Of a stretch of DNA of 64,000 nt, positions 1 through 11,749 are shown piece by piece (the first letter of the stretch is position 1; every line of letters starts with the position of its first letter). The position numbers were made by a program, and so were the translations under genes. The stretch is from JALORV01 sp035429805 (GTDB lineage: Bacteria; Pseudomonadota; Gammaproteobacteria; Burkholderiales; Burkholderiaceae_F): contig DAOMFL010000004.1 in the NCBI GenBank assembly GCA_035429805.1, forward strand, positions 1-64,000, in the 5' to 3' direction. Under the pieces are notes generated by a model, which was given only the letters and a program-made list of their open reading frames with translations, was not told the origin of the DNA and searched no databases.

Positions 1-1610
<1,610 letters not shown>

Positions 1611-1644
1611 GGCAGTTGCAGGTAAGTGCGCGGCGGCCGCGCGG

Positions 1645-1650
1645 ATTATC
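1645..1650 (-). promoter_or_regulatory. Candidate -10 element of ettA
   Basis: Reads GATAAT on the minus strand and would give a leader of about 28 nt before the ettA ATG. A second GATAAT lies further upstream at 1804-1809. No convincing -35 is visible for either. The 290-base gap 1611-1900 otherwise holds only these elements, the Gdt1-gene promoter and a doubtful 26-codon ORF. Confidence 0.3.
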
Positions 1651-1849
1651 GGATCGGCGGGTCGGGACGGTTGAAGGGCCTGGCCAGCAGATCGCCGGGC
1701 GCGCGGCGCGCGATGAGCTGGAACATCGGGGATCCTGGACCGCGGCTTTCAAGCCTTTGTACCGAGTGCTTCGGCACAGTCCAGTCGGGAAACGCAAGCG
1801 CGCATTATCGCAGCATCGGCGCGCTCCGGCCACCGACCGGGCGGTCGCC

Positions 1850-1855
1850 TAGAAT
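1850..1855 (+). promoter_or_regulatory. Candidate -10 element (TAGAAT) of the Gdt1-family gene
   Basis: TAGAAT lies 45 nt before the ATG at 1901, giving a leader of about 39 nt. The same hexamer precedes many genes in this window. I looked for a yybP-ykoY (manganese) riboswitch in the leader, since such transporters are often under that control. The leader is too short and shows no such fold. Confidence 0.4.
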
Positions 1856-1900
1856 GCCGCCCGGCCGCGTGACGAACGCTCCAGCGGTCCAGTTCCTTCC

Positions 1901-2470
1901 ATGACCGCATTTCTCATCTCCATCGGCGTCGTCGCGCTGGCCGAGATCGGCGACAAGACGCAACTGCTTGCGCTGGCGCTTGCCGCGAAGTACCGGCGGC
2001 CGTGGCCGATCATCCTCGGCATTCTCGCTGCCACGCTGGCCAACCACTTTCTCGCCGGCGCCGTCGGCACCTGGCTCACGCACACGCTCGGACCCGAAGT
2101 CATGCGCTGGGGCCTGGGGCTGTCGTTCATTGCAATGGCGCTGTGGATGCTGGTGCCCGACAAGCTCGACGACGGTCCGCGCCAGTCGTCCCGCTTCGGC
2201 GTGTTCGGCACGACGCTGATTGCATTTTTCATCGTCGAAATGGGCGACAAGACTCAGATCGCAACGATCGCACTGGCGGCCCGCTATGACGCCCTCGTGG
2301 CGGTCGTCGCCGGCACAACGATCGGCATGATGCTGGCAAACGTCCCTGCCGTGCTGCTCGGCAATGTCGCGGCGGAAAAACTTCCGAAGCGCCTGATGAA
2401 CGGCATCGCCGCCGCGCTGTTCCTGGTGCTCGGCATCGCCGTGCTCTGGGGCGTCGACATCGGTCTCTAG
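1901..2470 (+). CDS. TMEM165/Gdt1 (UPF0016) family cation transporter, probable Mn2+ exporter
   Basis: Integral inner-membrane protein of 189 aa with about six hydrophobic segments arranged as two homologous halves. Each half carries the family signature E-x-G-D-K-T-Q: EIGDKTQ near residue 15 and EMGDKTQ near residue 114. These acidic motifs form the cation site. Bacterial members such as MneA export manganese and eukaryotic Gdt1 moves Mn2+/Ca2+, so manganese efflux is the likely job, by inference. Length is normal for the family. The gene is divergent from ettA and not obviously in an operon with the helicase downstream. Confidence 0.9.
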   Translation: MTAFLISIGVVALAEIGDKTQLLALALAAKYRRPWPIILGILAATLANHFLAGAVGTWLTHTLGPEVMRWGLGLSFIAMALWMLVPDKLDDGPRQSSRFGVFGTTLIAFFIVEMGDKTQIATIALAARYDALVAVVAGTTIGMMLANVPAVLLGNVAAEKLPKRLMNGIAAALFLVLGIAVLWGVDIGL

Positions 2471-2644
2471 CCGCGGGCGGTCGCCTCGCGTACAATACGT
2501 GCCTGATTGCGGTGCGTCGGTTCCGGTTCGCACCCGTCATTCGCGGTGCTCTGGTCTTCCTAGCTCCCTCGATTCTTCCCATCTGCATCAGCCTGAACCG
2601 GTACGGCGAGCATGTCTCGCGCAGGCCGTGCTCAGGAGTCTGAT

Positions 2645-4132
<1,488 letters not shown>

Positions 4133-4153
4133 GCTTGCCGCCGGAGGAGCCGA

Positions 4154-4447
4154 ATGAGCGAATCCGATATCACTGTCAGGCACAACCCGGGCTCGCGCCG
4201 CTTCGAGGCGATCGTCGACGGCATGCTGTGCCGCGCCGACTATCGTCTGCAAGGCGACACGATGCTGATGGTGCACACCGAAGTGCCGGCGCAGCTGGAA
4301 GGCCGCGGCATTGCGTCCGCGCTGGTGCGCGCGGCATTCAGGCACGCTGCCGAGCAGAACCTGAAGGTCCAGCCGATGTGCTCTTACGTGCGGGCGTGGG
4401 TGAAGCGGCACCCGGACGTCGGCCCCCTGCTGGCGGGCGACCTCTGA
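4154..4447 (+). CDS. Small GNAT-fold N-acetyltransferase (YjdJ-like)
   Basis: 97-aa protein of the single-domain GCN5-related acetyltransferase subgroup. The acetyl-CoA loop is seen as LEGRGIASALVRAA, matching the Q/RxxGxG/A pattern, followed by the VQPMCSYVRAW strand typical of YjdJ-like proteins. The substrate is unknown; members of this small subgroup are mostly uncharacterised. A strong GGAGGA ribosome site lies just before the ATG, 21 nt after the rhlE stop, so co-transcription with rhlE is likely. The gene converges on the minus-strand lipoprotein gene that ends at 4485. Confidence 0.85.
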   Translation: MSESDITVRHNPGSRRFEAIVDGMLCRADYRLQGDTMLMVHTEVPAQLEGRGIASALVRAAFRHAAEQNLKVQPMCSYVRAWVKRHPDVGPLLAGDL

Positions 4448-4484
4448 AAGCCAGATAGCGGAAGCGGCGCATCCGCCGCCAGGA

Positions 4485-7217
4485 TCAGCGACGGATGTGC
4501 AGCGTGCGTGCGTTAAGTCCGTCGGAGAGGCCGACCTCGAAGCGGCCGCCGGATGGCAGCTGGCTGACGTCGAATTCGAGCACGCCGCCACGACCGCGGC
4601 CGAGCAGCGTGCGCTTGCCGTTCGCGACGTAGGTAATGGCCACATGCGCCGCGGCAGCCGTGTCCCACTGAACGCGCAAGGTGCCGTTGCTCTCGCTCCA
4701 GTCGACACTTCGCAACCGCTCGATTTGCGGTCCCGTCGCGCGCTGCGCCGCCGCGAGTCCGGACGAACGGAACGGCACAGGCGCGCCACCGTGCACGACT
4801 TCGACGCGCGCCAGCGGCGTCCCCGGGTCCGGAACGGCCGCGGCGAAATGGCGCTCGGGCGGATCGGCGTGGTCGACCAGTTCCGCATCGAACGCGTGCT
4901 CGAAGACGCGCCCGTCACGGGCCACGAGCCGCAGCGTGTACTCGCCGGCGCCTGCCATCGCGACCGCGCGCAGCGCCTGCACCGGTGCAAGCTGCAGGCC
5001 GTCGGGGCCGATCGTCCCGCTGACCAGCAGCAGGTCCTGCTCGGCAGTGTCGGCAGCGACCATCGCGGCGATCAGGCTCGACTGGCCCTCCATGTAGCGC
5101 TGCATCTCGCGGTAGTTGTAGTCGGAGAACCAGTTGCCGTTGCAGTACCCCATGATGTCGGTCTGGCCCACCGGCGAAATGATGTCGAGGGCGACAGGCA
5201 CCGAGTCCATCAACGGAGTTGCGCTCAGCACGCCGCCGGCATACGGATAGTTCGGATCGGGACTCGCGACACTGCCGCAGGGCGCATGCGGGCGGCTCAG
5301 GTTGTGGCCCAGCTCGTGCGACATCGTGCGCTGCCAGCCGCCCGAGTTGTCCCAGCCGATCGCGGCGCGGCCCGGCACGTACCCGATGCCGGCAATGCTG
5401 CCGGCTGAGCGGCGCACGAAGCCAAAGTAGAAGCGTGCGTTGTTCGATCCCGCCTCCGTCGTGCGCAGCTGGTTCAGCTCGTTCAGCGCATTGCTCCACT
5501 CGGTCGACGTGTCGAGGCCATCGGTCACGCTGGTCAGCGTGTATGCCTGCCGCGTAGTCACCGTGATATTCGCGGCCGGAATCGGAAAGCGCCGCGTGAT
5601 CTCGTCGCGGACGGCAGCCACGGTCGGCATCGTCGGCACGTAGGTCCCCGAGACCAACGGGACCAGCACGATCTCGATGCGCGTGCCGAGGCCGACGGCG
5701 GGCGCCGCGTCCGCGACAATCGGCGGCCCGAGCTGCTGCATCGGATCGACCTCGACGCGGACGGACAACCCGCTGCGCACCCAGGTCGCCGGCAACTCGA
5801 CGTTGAAGCTCTGCGCCTCGTCGTAGCGGACCGCATCAGGGACCGCCGCGCCGCTTGCCGTCGGCAGCGTCGACGGACCGGCCATCGTCAGCGTTCCGAG
5901 AATTGCGGCGCCGTTGTAACCGGTCAGACGAACCAGCGGCGCGGGCACGCCGCCCTGGGACGCGATGACATATGCCCGTACCCACGCCTCCTTGCCCGGC
6001 ACGATCCGCTGTCGCGCATCGGTGACACCCTGCGACAGCACCTGGGCAAATTCGACGCCGCCCAGCGTCGCTGCACAGCCGCTGCCGACGACGACGCTGC
6101 CGGCTGCTACGGTCGGCTGCGACGCCGAATCCAGGGCGATCGCACCGCATGCGATTCCGGACGGCACGGTGAATACCAGCTGCGTCGCCGATTGCGACGT
6201 GACGGTCGCTGCCGTTGCAGCAATCCTCACCGCCGAGACTTCCGTCAGGCCGGTGCCGGCGATCGTGACCGACGCGCCAGCGGCGGCCACCCGGTAGACC
6301 GCATTCGCATCGACACGGATCGCCTGGAACACCTGCAGCGCCGTCGCCGAGATCACCTCATCGTTGAGGTTGCCGCGCACGCGAAAGACACCGCTGCCGG
6401 CGCCGTCCGGCACCACCGCTGTGATACGCGAGGTCCCAGACCGTCCGGCGATGGTCGCCGTCGCGCCGTTCGCAAACACGATCGATTGCGCACGGTCGAG
6501 GTTGGCACCGTTGACCGTCATGATCTGGCCCGTGACGATCGTCGCGGGCGAAAAGGAACTGATCGCGAGCGGCCCGGTGACCGTGATCGGCTGGGCCACC
6601 GGACGCTCAACCCCGGCAGTGTCGACGAGCGTCAGCGTTCCGGACGTCGCGCCGTTCGGCACGTCGACGTCGATGCGGTTCGGCGTGCGTGCGGCGACAT
6701 TGAGCGTCAGTGCGTTCAGTCGCACATCGCGCACGCTGTCGAGCGCGGCGCCGTTCAGGGCGATACGGGCCGGGGGAATCACCGTGGTCGGCGTGACTGT
6801 CGTGACAGTCGGCACCGCGACGACGGTGAAGTCCGTCGCCGACAGCACGACGCGCCCGGCGGCGCTGAGCTCGATCCGCCCCGTGCCCGCGCCCGCCGGC
6901 ACCGTGAGTTCGACTGCGGTGTCGGAGATCACACGGAACACGGCGTCCACGGCACCGATGCGCGCCGCGGTGACGCTGCCTAGGCCCGCGCCACTGACCG
7001 TGATCTGCGTGCCGACCGCTCCTGCGGACGGCGCAAAGCCCGAGATCGCCGCGGCGGCTGCAGCCGCAGTCGTGGGGGCCGCGACGCTCTGCGACGCCGA
7101 CGGAGTCGGGGCGCCGCCACCGCCGCCGCAGGCGGTGAGCAGTGCGCTGAGGATGCAGGCGGCGGCGCACGCCGCGCTCCGTACCTCAGGCGTCGAACGG
7201 AAAACGCAGAACGGCAC
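4485..7217 (-). CDS. IPT/TIG-domain lipoprotein with a zinc-metalloprotease motif
   Basis: 910-aa predicted lipoprotein. The signal peptide ends in lipobox LLTAC followed by a glycine-rich linker. From about residue 55 to 380 there are four tandem IPT/TIG Ig-like modules, recognisable by repeats of the type ISGFAPSAGAVGTQITVSG. At residues 634-644 sits HELGHNLSRPH, a perfect HExxHxxxxxH metzincin zinc site, followed by a Cys. The C-terminal ~200 residues look like further beta-sandwich. Probable role: surface or periplasmic protease, substrate unknown. The start is GTG at 7217 with AAGG 7 nt upstream. No GlyGly-CTERM tail, so it is not an obvious client of the rhombosortase at 61.7 kb. Confidence 0.8.
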   Translation of the reverse strand: MPFCVFRSTPEVRSAACAAACILSALLTACGGGGGAPTPSASQSVAAPTTAAAAAAAISGFAPSAGAVGTQITVSGAGLGSVTAARIGAVDAVFRVISDTAVELTVPAGAGTGRIELSAAGRVVLSATDFTVVAVPTVTTVTPTTVIPPARIALNGAALDSVRDVRLNALTLNVAARTPNRIDVDVPNGATSGTLTLVDTAGVERPVAQPITVTGPLAISSFSPATIVTGQIMTVNGANLDRAQSIVFANGATATIAGRSGTSRITAVVPDGAGSGVFRVRGNLNDEVISATALQVFQAIRVDANAVYRVAAAGASVTIAGTGLTEVSAVRIAATAATVTSQSATQLVFTVPSGIACGAIALDSASQPTVAAGSVVVGSGCAATLGGVEFAQVLSQGVTDARQRIVPGKEAWVRAYVIASQGGVPAPLVRLTGYNGAAILGTLTMAGPSTLPTASGAAVPDAVRYDEAQSFNVELPATWVRSGLSVRVEVDPMQQLGPPIVADAAPAVGLGTRIEIVLVPLVSGTYVPTMPTVAAVRDEITRRFPIPAANITVTTRQAYTLTSVTDGLDTSTEWSNALNELNQLRTTEAGSNNARFYFGFVRRSAGSIAGIGYVPGRAAIGWDNSGGWQRTMSHELGHNLSRPHAPCGSVASPDPNYPYAGGVLSATPLMDSVPVALDIISPVGQTDIMGYCNGNWFSDYNYREMQRYMEGQSSLIAAMVAADTAEQDLLLVSGTIGPDGLQLAPVQALRAVAMAGAGEYTLRLVARDGRVFEHAFDAELVDHADPPERHFAAAVPDPGTPLARVEVVHGGAPVPFRSSGLAAAQRATGPQIERLRSVDWSESNGTLRVQWDTAAAAHVAITYVANGKRTLLGRGRGGVLEFDVSQLPSGGRFEVGLSDGLNARTLHIRR

Positions 7218-7346
7218 GAATCGACCTTGACAGAACGCCTGCGGGACGCAGGCAACGCCTATCGTGCCGCGCCGACGCAGCAGCGCCTATCCCGCCTGCG
7301 CTCATCCGGACGCTGTATCAAGTGCGAGGCCAACCGGCCCCGGCGG

Positions 7347-7913
7347 TCAGCGCAGCAGCAGCCAGGCGGCGACTAATGCCCACACCACCAGCGTGCCCAG
7401 CAGGTTCATGGCCGCGTTGTTCTGCCGGAACAGCGTCCAGTTCCAGTACGCCACCGGCTGCCCGGCCAGGGGCACACCGGGCACGAAGCGCCGTACCTTT
7501 GCGCAGTACTCGTCGTAGCGCGGCCCGAAGATCGGCCGCAGGTGCGCTTCCTCGCGCTCGACGCGCGTGTCCATGTAGAACCAGTAGGCCACCGTGTAGA
7601 GCACGAGGATCCACCAGGCGCCCAGCAGCATCAGCAGGCCCAGCAGGATGAAGTAGCGGCCCAGGTACATCGGATTGCGCACCATCGCGTAGGGCCCGCG
7701 GATCGCGAGGTCGGAATTCTTGTCGAGCGAGGCGAAGCTCCAGAGCTGGATGAACTCGCCGAACATCGAGACGATAAAGCCGGCCAGCAGCCAGTCGCGC
7801 CGCAGGAACGGAAACACCGCAGCGATCGCGATGATCGCGAGCGGCACCCGCAGCCGGACGTAAATGCGCCGCACAGTCGGGTTGTTGAAGAGCGAGCGGA
7901 TCGAGTTGAGCAT
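7347..7913 (-). CDS. Isoprenylcysteine carboxyl methyltransferase (ICMT/PEMT-like) family membrane protein
   Basis: 188-aa membrane protein with about four hydrophobic segments and the C-terminal family signature RGPYAMVRNPMYLGRY followed by REE and FGPRYDEYC, which form the SAM-binding region of ICMT/phospholipid N-methyltransferase proteins. The bacterial substrate is unknown. The start could be ATG 7913 (MLNSIRS), ATG 7928 or one further upstream; 7913 lies 4 nt after the stop of the kinase-like gene, so translational coupling is likely. Pairing with a lipopolysaccharide-kinase-like protein hints at a lipid or envelope-modification role, by inference only. Confidence 0.82.
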   Translation of the reverse strand: MLNSIRSLFNNPTVRRIYVRLRVPLAIIAIAAVFPFLRRDWLLAGFIVSMFGEFIQLWSFASLDKNSDLAIRGPYAMVRNPMYLGRYFILLGLLMLLGAWWILVLYTVAYWFYMDTRVEREEAHLRPIFGPRYDEYCAKVRRFVPGVPLAGQPVAYWNWTLFRQNNAAMNLLGTLVVWALVAAWLLLR

Positions 7914-7917
7914 GACT

Positions 7918-8595
7918 TCAGGGCGCATCCGTCGGCTTGGCCTTGCCCGGATGTGTCTTGCGCGCGCCAGCATACCCGCGCAGCACCCAGAACCTGCGCC
8001 AACGCTGCATCCGGTCGTTGAGCGCGATGCGCTCCGGCCCCATCGAACCTGGATCTCGCTGCAGCCATTTCTTGTAGACGCCGGTGAGGTCGATCTGCTC
8101 GAGGAAACGGCGCCAGGCCGCCGGCATCCAGCGCGTCGAGATCGCCGACTGGAAGTCGATCAGCGCCGGCGTGGCGTCGGTCCGCATCAGCACGTTGCCG
8201 GTGCCGCGGGTATCGAGGTGGACGACTCCGCGTGCGTGGATGTTCTGCAGCAGCGATTCGAGTGCCATGAAATATCGCGCCGTCTGGCGCTCCGGCCCGA
8301 CCTTGCCCAGCGTTTCGCCGTCGATATAGCCGAACGCAATCGCATGCGCATCGACCCGGAACGGGGCCGTGGGCACGCCGTCGATTCCCTGCAGGCGCTG
8401 CAGCGTGGCCAGCTCACGCCGCACGAAGAGCCGCCCGATCGAATTGCGGACCCACCACGCGCGCGGTCCGAAATCCTTGACGACCCAGCGGCGCCCGCCG
8501 ATCTCGGCTCTTTCGACGCGCGCATTCGCCCAGCGGCCATCGCGCAACAGGGTGCGAGGCGATTTCTCGAAAATGGACCGGTCGAAGGGCTGCAA
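7918..8595 (-). CDS. Small protein-kinase-fold protein (WaaP/RIO-like)
   Basis: 225-aa cytosolic protein with a minimal kinase core: ATP lysine K40 in VVKDF, helix-C Glu about E61, catalytic HLD at 126-128 with N134 following, and a DFG-like DFQ at 147-149. The Asp-to-Asn spacing is one residue longer than in the usual HRDxxxxN loop. Similar short kinases phosphorylate lipopolysaccharide core sugars (WaaP, KdkA) or act as RIO-type kinases. The substrate cannot be told from sequence. It is the first gene of a two-gene unit with the ICMT-like methyltransferase. DFG replaced by DFQ and the altered loop make catalysis likely but unproven. Confidence 0.7.
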   Translation of the reverse strand: MQPFDRSIFEKSPRTLLRDGRWANARVERAEIGGRRWVVKDFGPRAWWVRNSIGRLFVRRELATLQRLQGIDGVPTAPFRVDAHAIAFGYIDGETLGKVGPERQTARYFMALESLLQNIHARGVVHLDTRGTGNVLMRTDATPALIDFQSAISTRWMPAAWRRFLEQIDLTGVYKKWLQRDPGSMGPERIALNDRMQRWRRFWVLRGYAGARKTHPGKAKPTDAP

Positions 8596-8804
8596 GGCGG
8601 GTGGAAGACTGGAGCGCAGAGGGCGCGGGTTGGCGCCCGTGCAGGCGGGAAATTATCCCATCCGGCCTCGGTGGCCCTGGCGGGCACCCTTCGACCGGTG
8701 TCGCTGTTGCATGCAGGCAGCACGGCTTGCGGCAGAGCGACCGTATGTCGCTTCGACGGGCCGAACGGTAGTCCGAATGGCTGGTCGGAACGCGCTGGCC
8801 CCCC

Positions 8805-8810
8805 TAAGAT
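8805..8810 (+). promoter_or_regulatory. Candidate -10 (TAAGAT) 8 nt before the epimerase ATG
   Basis: TAAGAT followed by cggccccc and then the ATG at 8819. If used, transcription would begin at or beside the start codon, giving a leaderless mRNA. No Shine-Dalgarno sequence and no consensus -35 are seen. Confidence 0.35.
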
Positions 8811-8818
8811 CGGCCCCC

Positions 8819-9835
8819 ATGAATCTGCTGATCCTCGGTGGGGGGGTATTTCTCGGGCAGGCGCTGCTCAGCGCCGCGCTGGCCGAGGGCCATTCGGTCA
8901 CCGTGTTCAACCGCGGCCAGTCGCGCCAGTGGTGGCCTCCCGGGGTGAAGTGGATCATCGGGGACCGCACCGAGGACCTGCACCTGCTGATGCACGGCAG
9001 CTGGGATGCCGTCATCGACACCTGCGGCTACCGGCCACAGGACGTGGAACTCTCCTGTGCCGCCCTGTTCGACAACTGCGACCGCTATGTCTTCATTTCC
9101 AGCGTCTCGGCGTATGCGTCGTTCGCCAAGCCGCCGATCCGCGAGAACGATCACCTGGCATCGATTGTCGGGCACGGCACCGAAACGGTGACGGGCCTCA
9201 ACTACGGACCGATGAAAGCCGAATGCGAGCGCACGGTCGCCCGCGTCTTCGGTTCGCGTTCGATCCTCGTACGGCCGGGGCTCATCGTCGGCCCCGATGA
9301 TCCTACCGGCCGCTTCTCCTACTGGCCGTGGCGCATCGCAGCTGGCGGTCGCGTGCTGGCCCCGGGCAATCCCGAGCGACCGGTCCAGTTCATTGACGCG
9401 CGTGACCTCGCCGCGTGGATCCTGCGCCTCGTCGCGCAGCGAGCCAGCGGCGCGTTCAATGGCACCGGCCCGAACGAAGGCGCGACCTTCGTCGAACTGC
9501 TCGACACATGCCGCTGGATCTGCGGCGAGGAGGTCGAAGTCGAATGGGTCGACGAGCGTTTCCTCGAGCGCGAGGGTGTGCAGGCGTGGGTCGAACTGCC
9601 GCTTTGGGTGCCGTCGCACGATCCTGGCACGCGCGGCTTTCACTATGTCGAGACAACGCGCGCCCAGGCCAGCGGACTGAAGACCCGCCCTATGGCGGTG
9701 ACACTCAACGACATCCTCGAGGCCGGCATCCCGACGGCAACTGACAAGCGCCGCGCCGGAAAGCTGACGCGACAGCGCGAGCGTGACCTGCTCGCCGTCT
9801 GGGCCTCGTACCGGCAGGGCCTAGCGGTGGCCTGA
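8819..9835 (+). CDS. NAD-dependent epimerase/dehydratase (extended SDR family)
   Basis: 338-aa Rossmann-fold protein. The N-terminal nucleotide site is LILGGGVFLG, a GxxGxxG variant, followed by strand-end VFNRGQ, which in this 'isoflavone reductase-like' extended-SDR group favours NAD(P). The catalytic YxxxK is YGPMK near residue 130, with an upstream FISSVSAY serine motif. Proteins of this type act on nucleotide sugars or similar substrates; the actual substrate is unknown. The ATG at 8819 is preceded by a -10-like hexamer rather than a ribosome site. Upstream in-frame codons exist but code for low-complexity sequence and are unlikely. Confidence 0.87.
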   Translation: MNLLILGGGVFLGQALLSAALAEGHSVTVFNRGQSRQWWPPGVKWIIGDRTEDLHLLMHGSWDAVIDTCGYRPQDVELSCAALFDNCDRYVFISSVSAYASFAKPPIRENDHLASIVGHGTETVTGLNYGPMKAECERTVARVFGSRSILVRPGLIVGPDDPTGRFSYWPWRIAAGGRVLAPGNPERPVQFIDARDLAAWILRLVAQRASGAFNGTGPNEGATFVELLDTCRWICGEEVEVEWVDERFLEREGVQAWVELPLWVPSHDPGTRGFHYVETTRAQASGLKTRPMAVTLNDILEAGIPTATDKRRAGKLTRQRERDLLAVWASYRQGLAVA

Positions 9836-9926
9836 TCCCTGCATCGCGTGAGGCGGTACCGTGGCGGCATCTCCGGTCACGCTCCCAAATCGGCGATAAT
9901 GCGAACGTTGCAACGCTGGTCCTTCC

Positions 9927-10283
9927 ATGCACCTCGCCTCGTCCGATCTCCGCGTTGACATCTCGCTCAACCTGCTGACCCTGGTGGTTGCCGGCGCCAT
10001 CGCGCTGGCCCTGCTCTGGCAGCTCGTCATCCTGCTCGATCGCCCGGCACAGCCGGATGCGCCCACGATGCTGTATTCGGCGGCCTCGGCATTCGACGAC
10101 GCCGGCCCGCCCTCTTGGGCGGCTGAAATCGAATCGCAGGTTCCGGCGCGGGACAACGCCAACCCGCCGCTGTCGCTGCCGCGCGGCTCGGTGTTCCGCT
10201 GCAATGCCAGCGGGCGGATCACCTATTCCGACCGCCCGTGCGATCGCGGTGAAGTGCGCGTGCTGCGCCTGCCCGGCCGTTAA
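9927..10283 (+). CDS. Membrane-anchored DUF4124-like protein
   Basis: 118-aa protein with one hydrophobic N-terminal segment (residues ~15-38) and a periplasmic tail. The last 30 residues, VFRCNASGRITYSDRPC, match the DUF4124 pattern (aromatic-arginine-x-G-x-x-x-YSDxPC), a short domain common in proteobacterial envelope proteins with no known biochemical role. A GATAAT -10-like hexamer at 9895-9900 would give a leader of about 20 nt. The gene stands alone between the epimerase and a secreted protein. Confidence 0.75.
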   Translation: MHLASSDLRVDISLNLLTLVVAGAIALALLWQLVILLDRPAQPDAPTMLYSAASAFDDAGPPSWAAEIESQVPARDNANPPLSLPRGSVFRCNASGRITYSDRPCDRGEVRVLRLPGR

Positions 10284-10366
10284 GGCGGTTACAACCTGAT
10301 ACGAGTCTGAGTCGGCGCACGCGCCGGGCTCACCGTTGGATCTCCTGCAACCCGAGGAGATCGACG

Positions 10367-10804
10367 ATGAGCAAACGACTGTTGCTGCTTGCAGGTCTGA
10401 CGTTCGCGGCCGCAGCGCCGCTGGCCGCCCACGCCTACACCGGCGTGTCCGTCGCCGTCAGCACGCCCGAATTCGGCTTCCGAATCGGGGCTCCGTGGTA
10501 CGGGCCCGTCTATGCACCACCGGTCGCCGTGCCCGTCCCGGTATTTCCGACCACGGTCTACGCCCCTCCCCCGGTGATCTATGCGCCCGCACCGGTCGTC
10601 ATGCCGCCGCCTCGCATCGTGTATCCGGCACCGGTATTCGTTCCCGCGCCGCGCGTCGTCTACCCGCGCGCGTACATGCCGCCGCGCACTGTCGTGCCCT
10701 ATGGGCATGAACGTTATGAACATGGCGTGCGCGGACAGGAAGCGGCCTACCGCATGCCACCCGGGCAGATGAAGCGCTACGCCTACGACGGGCGTTATCA
10801 ATAA
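10367..10804 (+). CDS. Secreted Pro/Val/Tyr-rich protein of unknown function
   Basis: 145-aa protein with a clear Sec signal peptide (MSKRLLLLAGLTFAAAAPLAAHA) cleaved near residue 23. The mature part is dominated by Pro, Val, Ala and Tyr with imperfect repeats of the form V(Y/F)APPPV and PAPVV. No cysteine is present. Such sequences are usually extended polyproline-II spacers in the envelope. GAGGAG precedes the ATG by 6 nt. I do not recognise a family; the function is unknown. Confidence 0.75.
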   Translation: MSKRLLLLAGLTFAAAAPLAAHAYTGVSVAVSTPEFGFRIGAPWYGPVYAPPVAVPVPVFPTTVYAPPPVIYAPAPVVMPPPRIVYPAPVFVPAPRVVYPRAYMPPRTVVPYGHERYEHGVRGQEAAYRMPPGQMKRYAYDGRYQ

Positions 10805-10852
10805 CCGAAGCCCCGGCTATGCTTGCCCCTGCACTGACTCGCGGGGGCCGGC

Positions 10853-11713
10853 ATGCGCACGGAAGGACAGAGCTCGAACGTCGAAGACCGGCGCGGGATG
10901 GGCCGGGGCGGCCGCGGCCTTGTGGGCGGCGGCCTCGGCATGATCATCCTGGTCGTGGTCGGCATGCTGTTCGGCGTCGACCCCCGGGTACTGCTCGGCC
11001 TGGCCGGCACGGTTGAAAACGTGCAGCAGCAGATGGCGCCGCAGAAGGTCGAAGGCAAGCAGGGCCCAGTCACCGATCCGCTCGGCGCCTTCGTTTCGGG
11101 TGTTCTGCTCGACACCGAGAAGACCTGGAACACGCTCTTCGCGCAGCTCGGCAAGGACTACAAGGAACCGCGGCTCGTGCTCTTCGAGGGGGCCACGCCG
11201 ACCGAGTGCGGCACCGGCCAGACTGCGATGGGGCCGTTTTACTGCCCGCTCGATCAGCGCGTCTACATCGACCTCGCGTTCTACCGGCAGTTGCAGGATC
11301 GCTTCAAGGCGCCCGGCGACTTCGCGCAGGCTTACGTCATCGCGCACGAGGTGGGCCACCATGTCCAGAACCAGCTCGGCATCATGCAGAAGATGGACGA
11401 GTACCGCCGCCGCGTGAGCGAAACGCAATACAACGCGCTGTCGGTGCGACTAGAGCTGCAGGCCGACTGCTTGGCCGGGGTGTGGGCGCACCACGCTCAG
11501 AACCGCAAGCTGCTGGATGAAGGCGATGTGGAGGAGGCGATGCGCGCCGCCTCGGCGATCGGGGATGACACGATCCAGCGCAGCACGCAGGGACGCGTCG
11601 TTCCCGACAGCTTCACGCACGGCACCTCGGAGCAGCGTATGCGCTGGTTCATGACCGGCATGAAGAGCGGCCAGATCTCCGCCTGCAACACGTTCGAGGG
11701 CGGCCAGATCTAG
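10853..11713 (+). CDS. ypfJ: YpfJ-type putative neutral zinc metallopeptidase
   Basis: 286-aa single-pass membrane protein. A Gly/Arg-rich cytoplasmic start is followed by a membrane segment at ~residues 25-45, then the conserved YpfJ (KPN_02809) domain. The zinc motif is AHEVGHHVQ (HExxH) around residue 165, with the typical FYCPLDQRVYIDLAFY strand before it and LELQADCLAGVW after it. The family is called a neutral zinc metallopeptidase from this motif, but no substrate is established that I know of. Full family length. A G-rich ribosome site lies before the ATG. Confidence 0.9.
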   Translation: MRTEGQSSNVEDRRGMGRGGRGLVGGGLGMIILVVVGMLFGVDPRVLLGLAGTVENVQQQMAPQKVEGKQGPVTDPLGAFVSGVLLDTEKTWNTLFAQLGKDYKEPRLVLFEGATPTECGTGQTAMGPFYCPLDQRVYIDLAFYRQLQDRFKAPGDFAQAYVIAHEVGHHVQNQLGIMQKMDEYRRRVSETQYNALSVRLELQADCLAGVWAHHAQNRKLLDEGDVEEAMRAASAIGDDTIQRSTQGRVVPDSFTHGTSEQRMRWFMTGMKSGQISACNTFEGGQI

Positions 11714-11749
11714 CGCACGCGCCGACGCGTTTCCTCGCACCACGGTGGC

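Noticed and set aside
1856..1900. A yybP-ykoY manganese riboswitch before the Gdt1-family gene
   Set aside because: The leader after the TAGAAT hexamer is only about 39 nt and shows none of the conserved loops.
4448..4484. Bidirectional terminator between the convergent GNAT and lipoprotein genes
   Set aside because: Only a short imperfect stem (agcggcgcatccgccg-like) and no T-run are seen.
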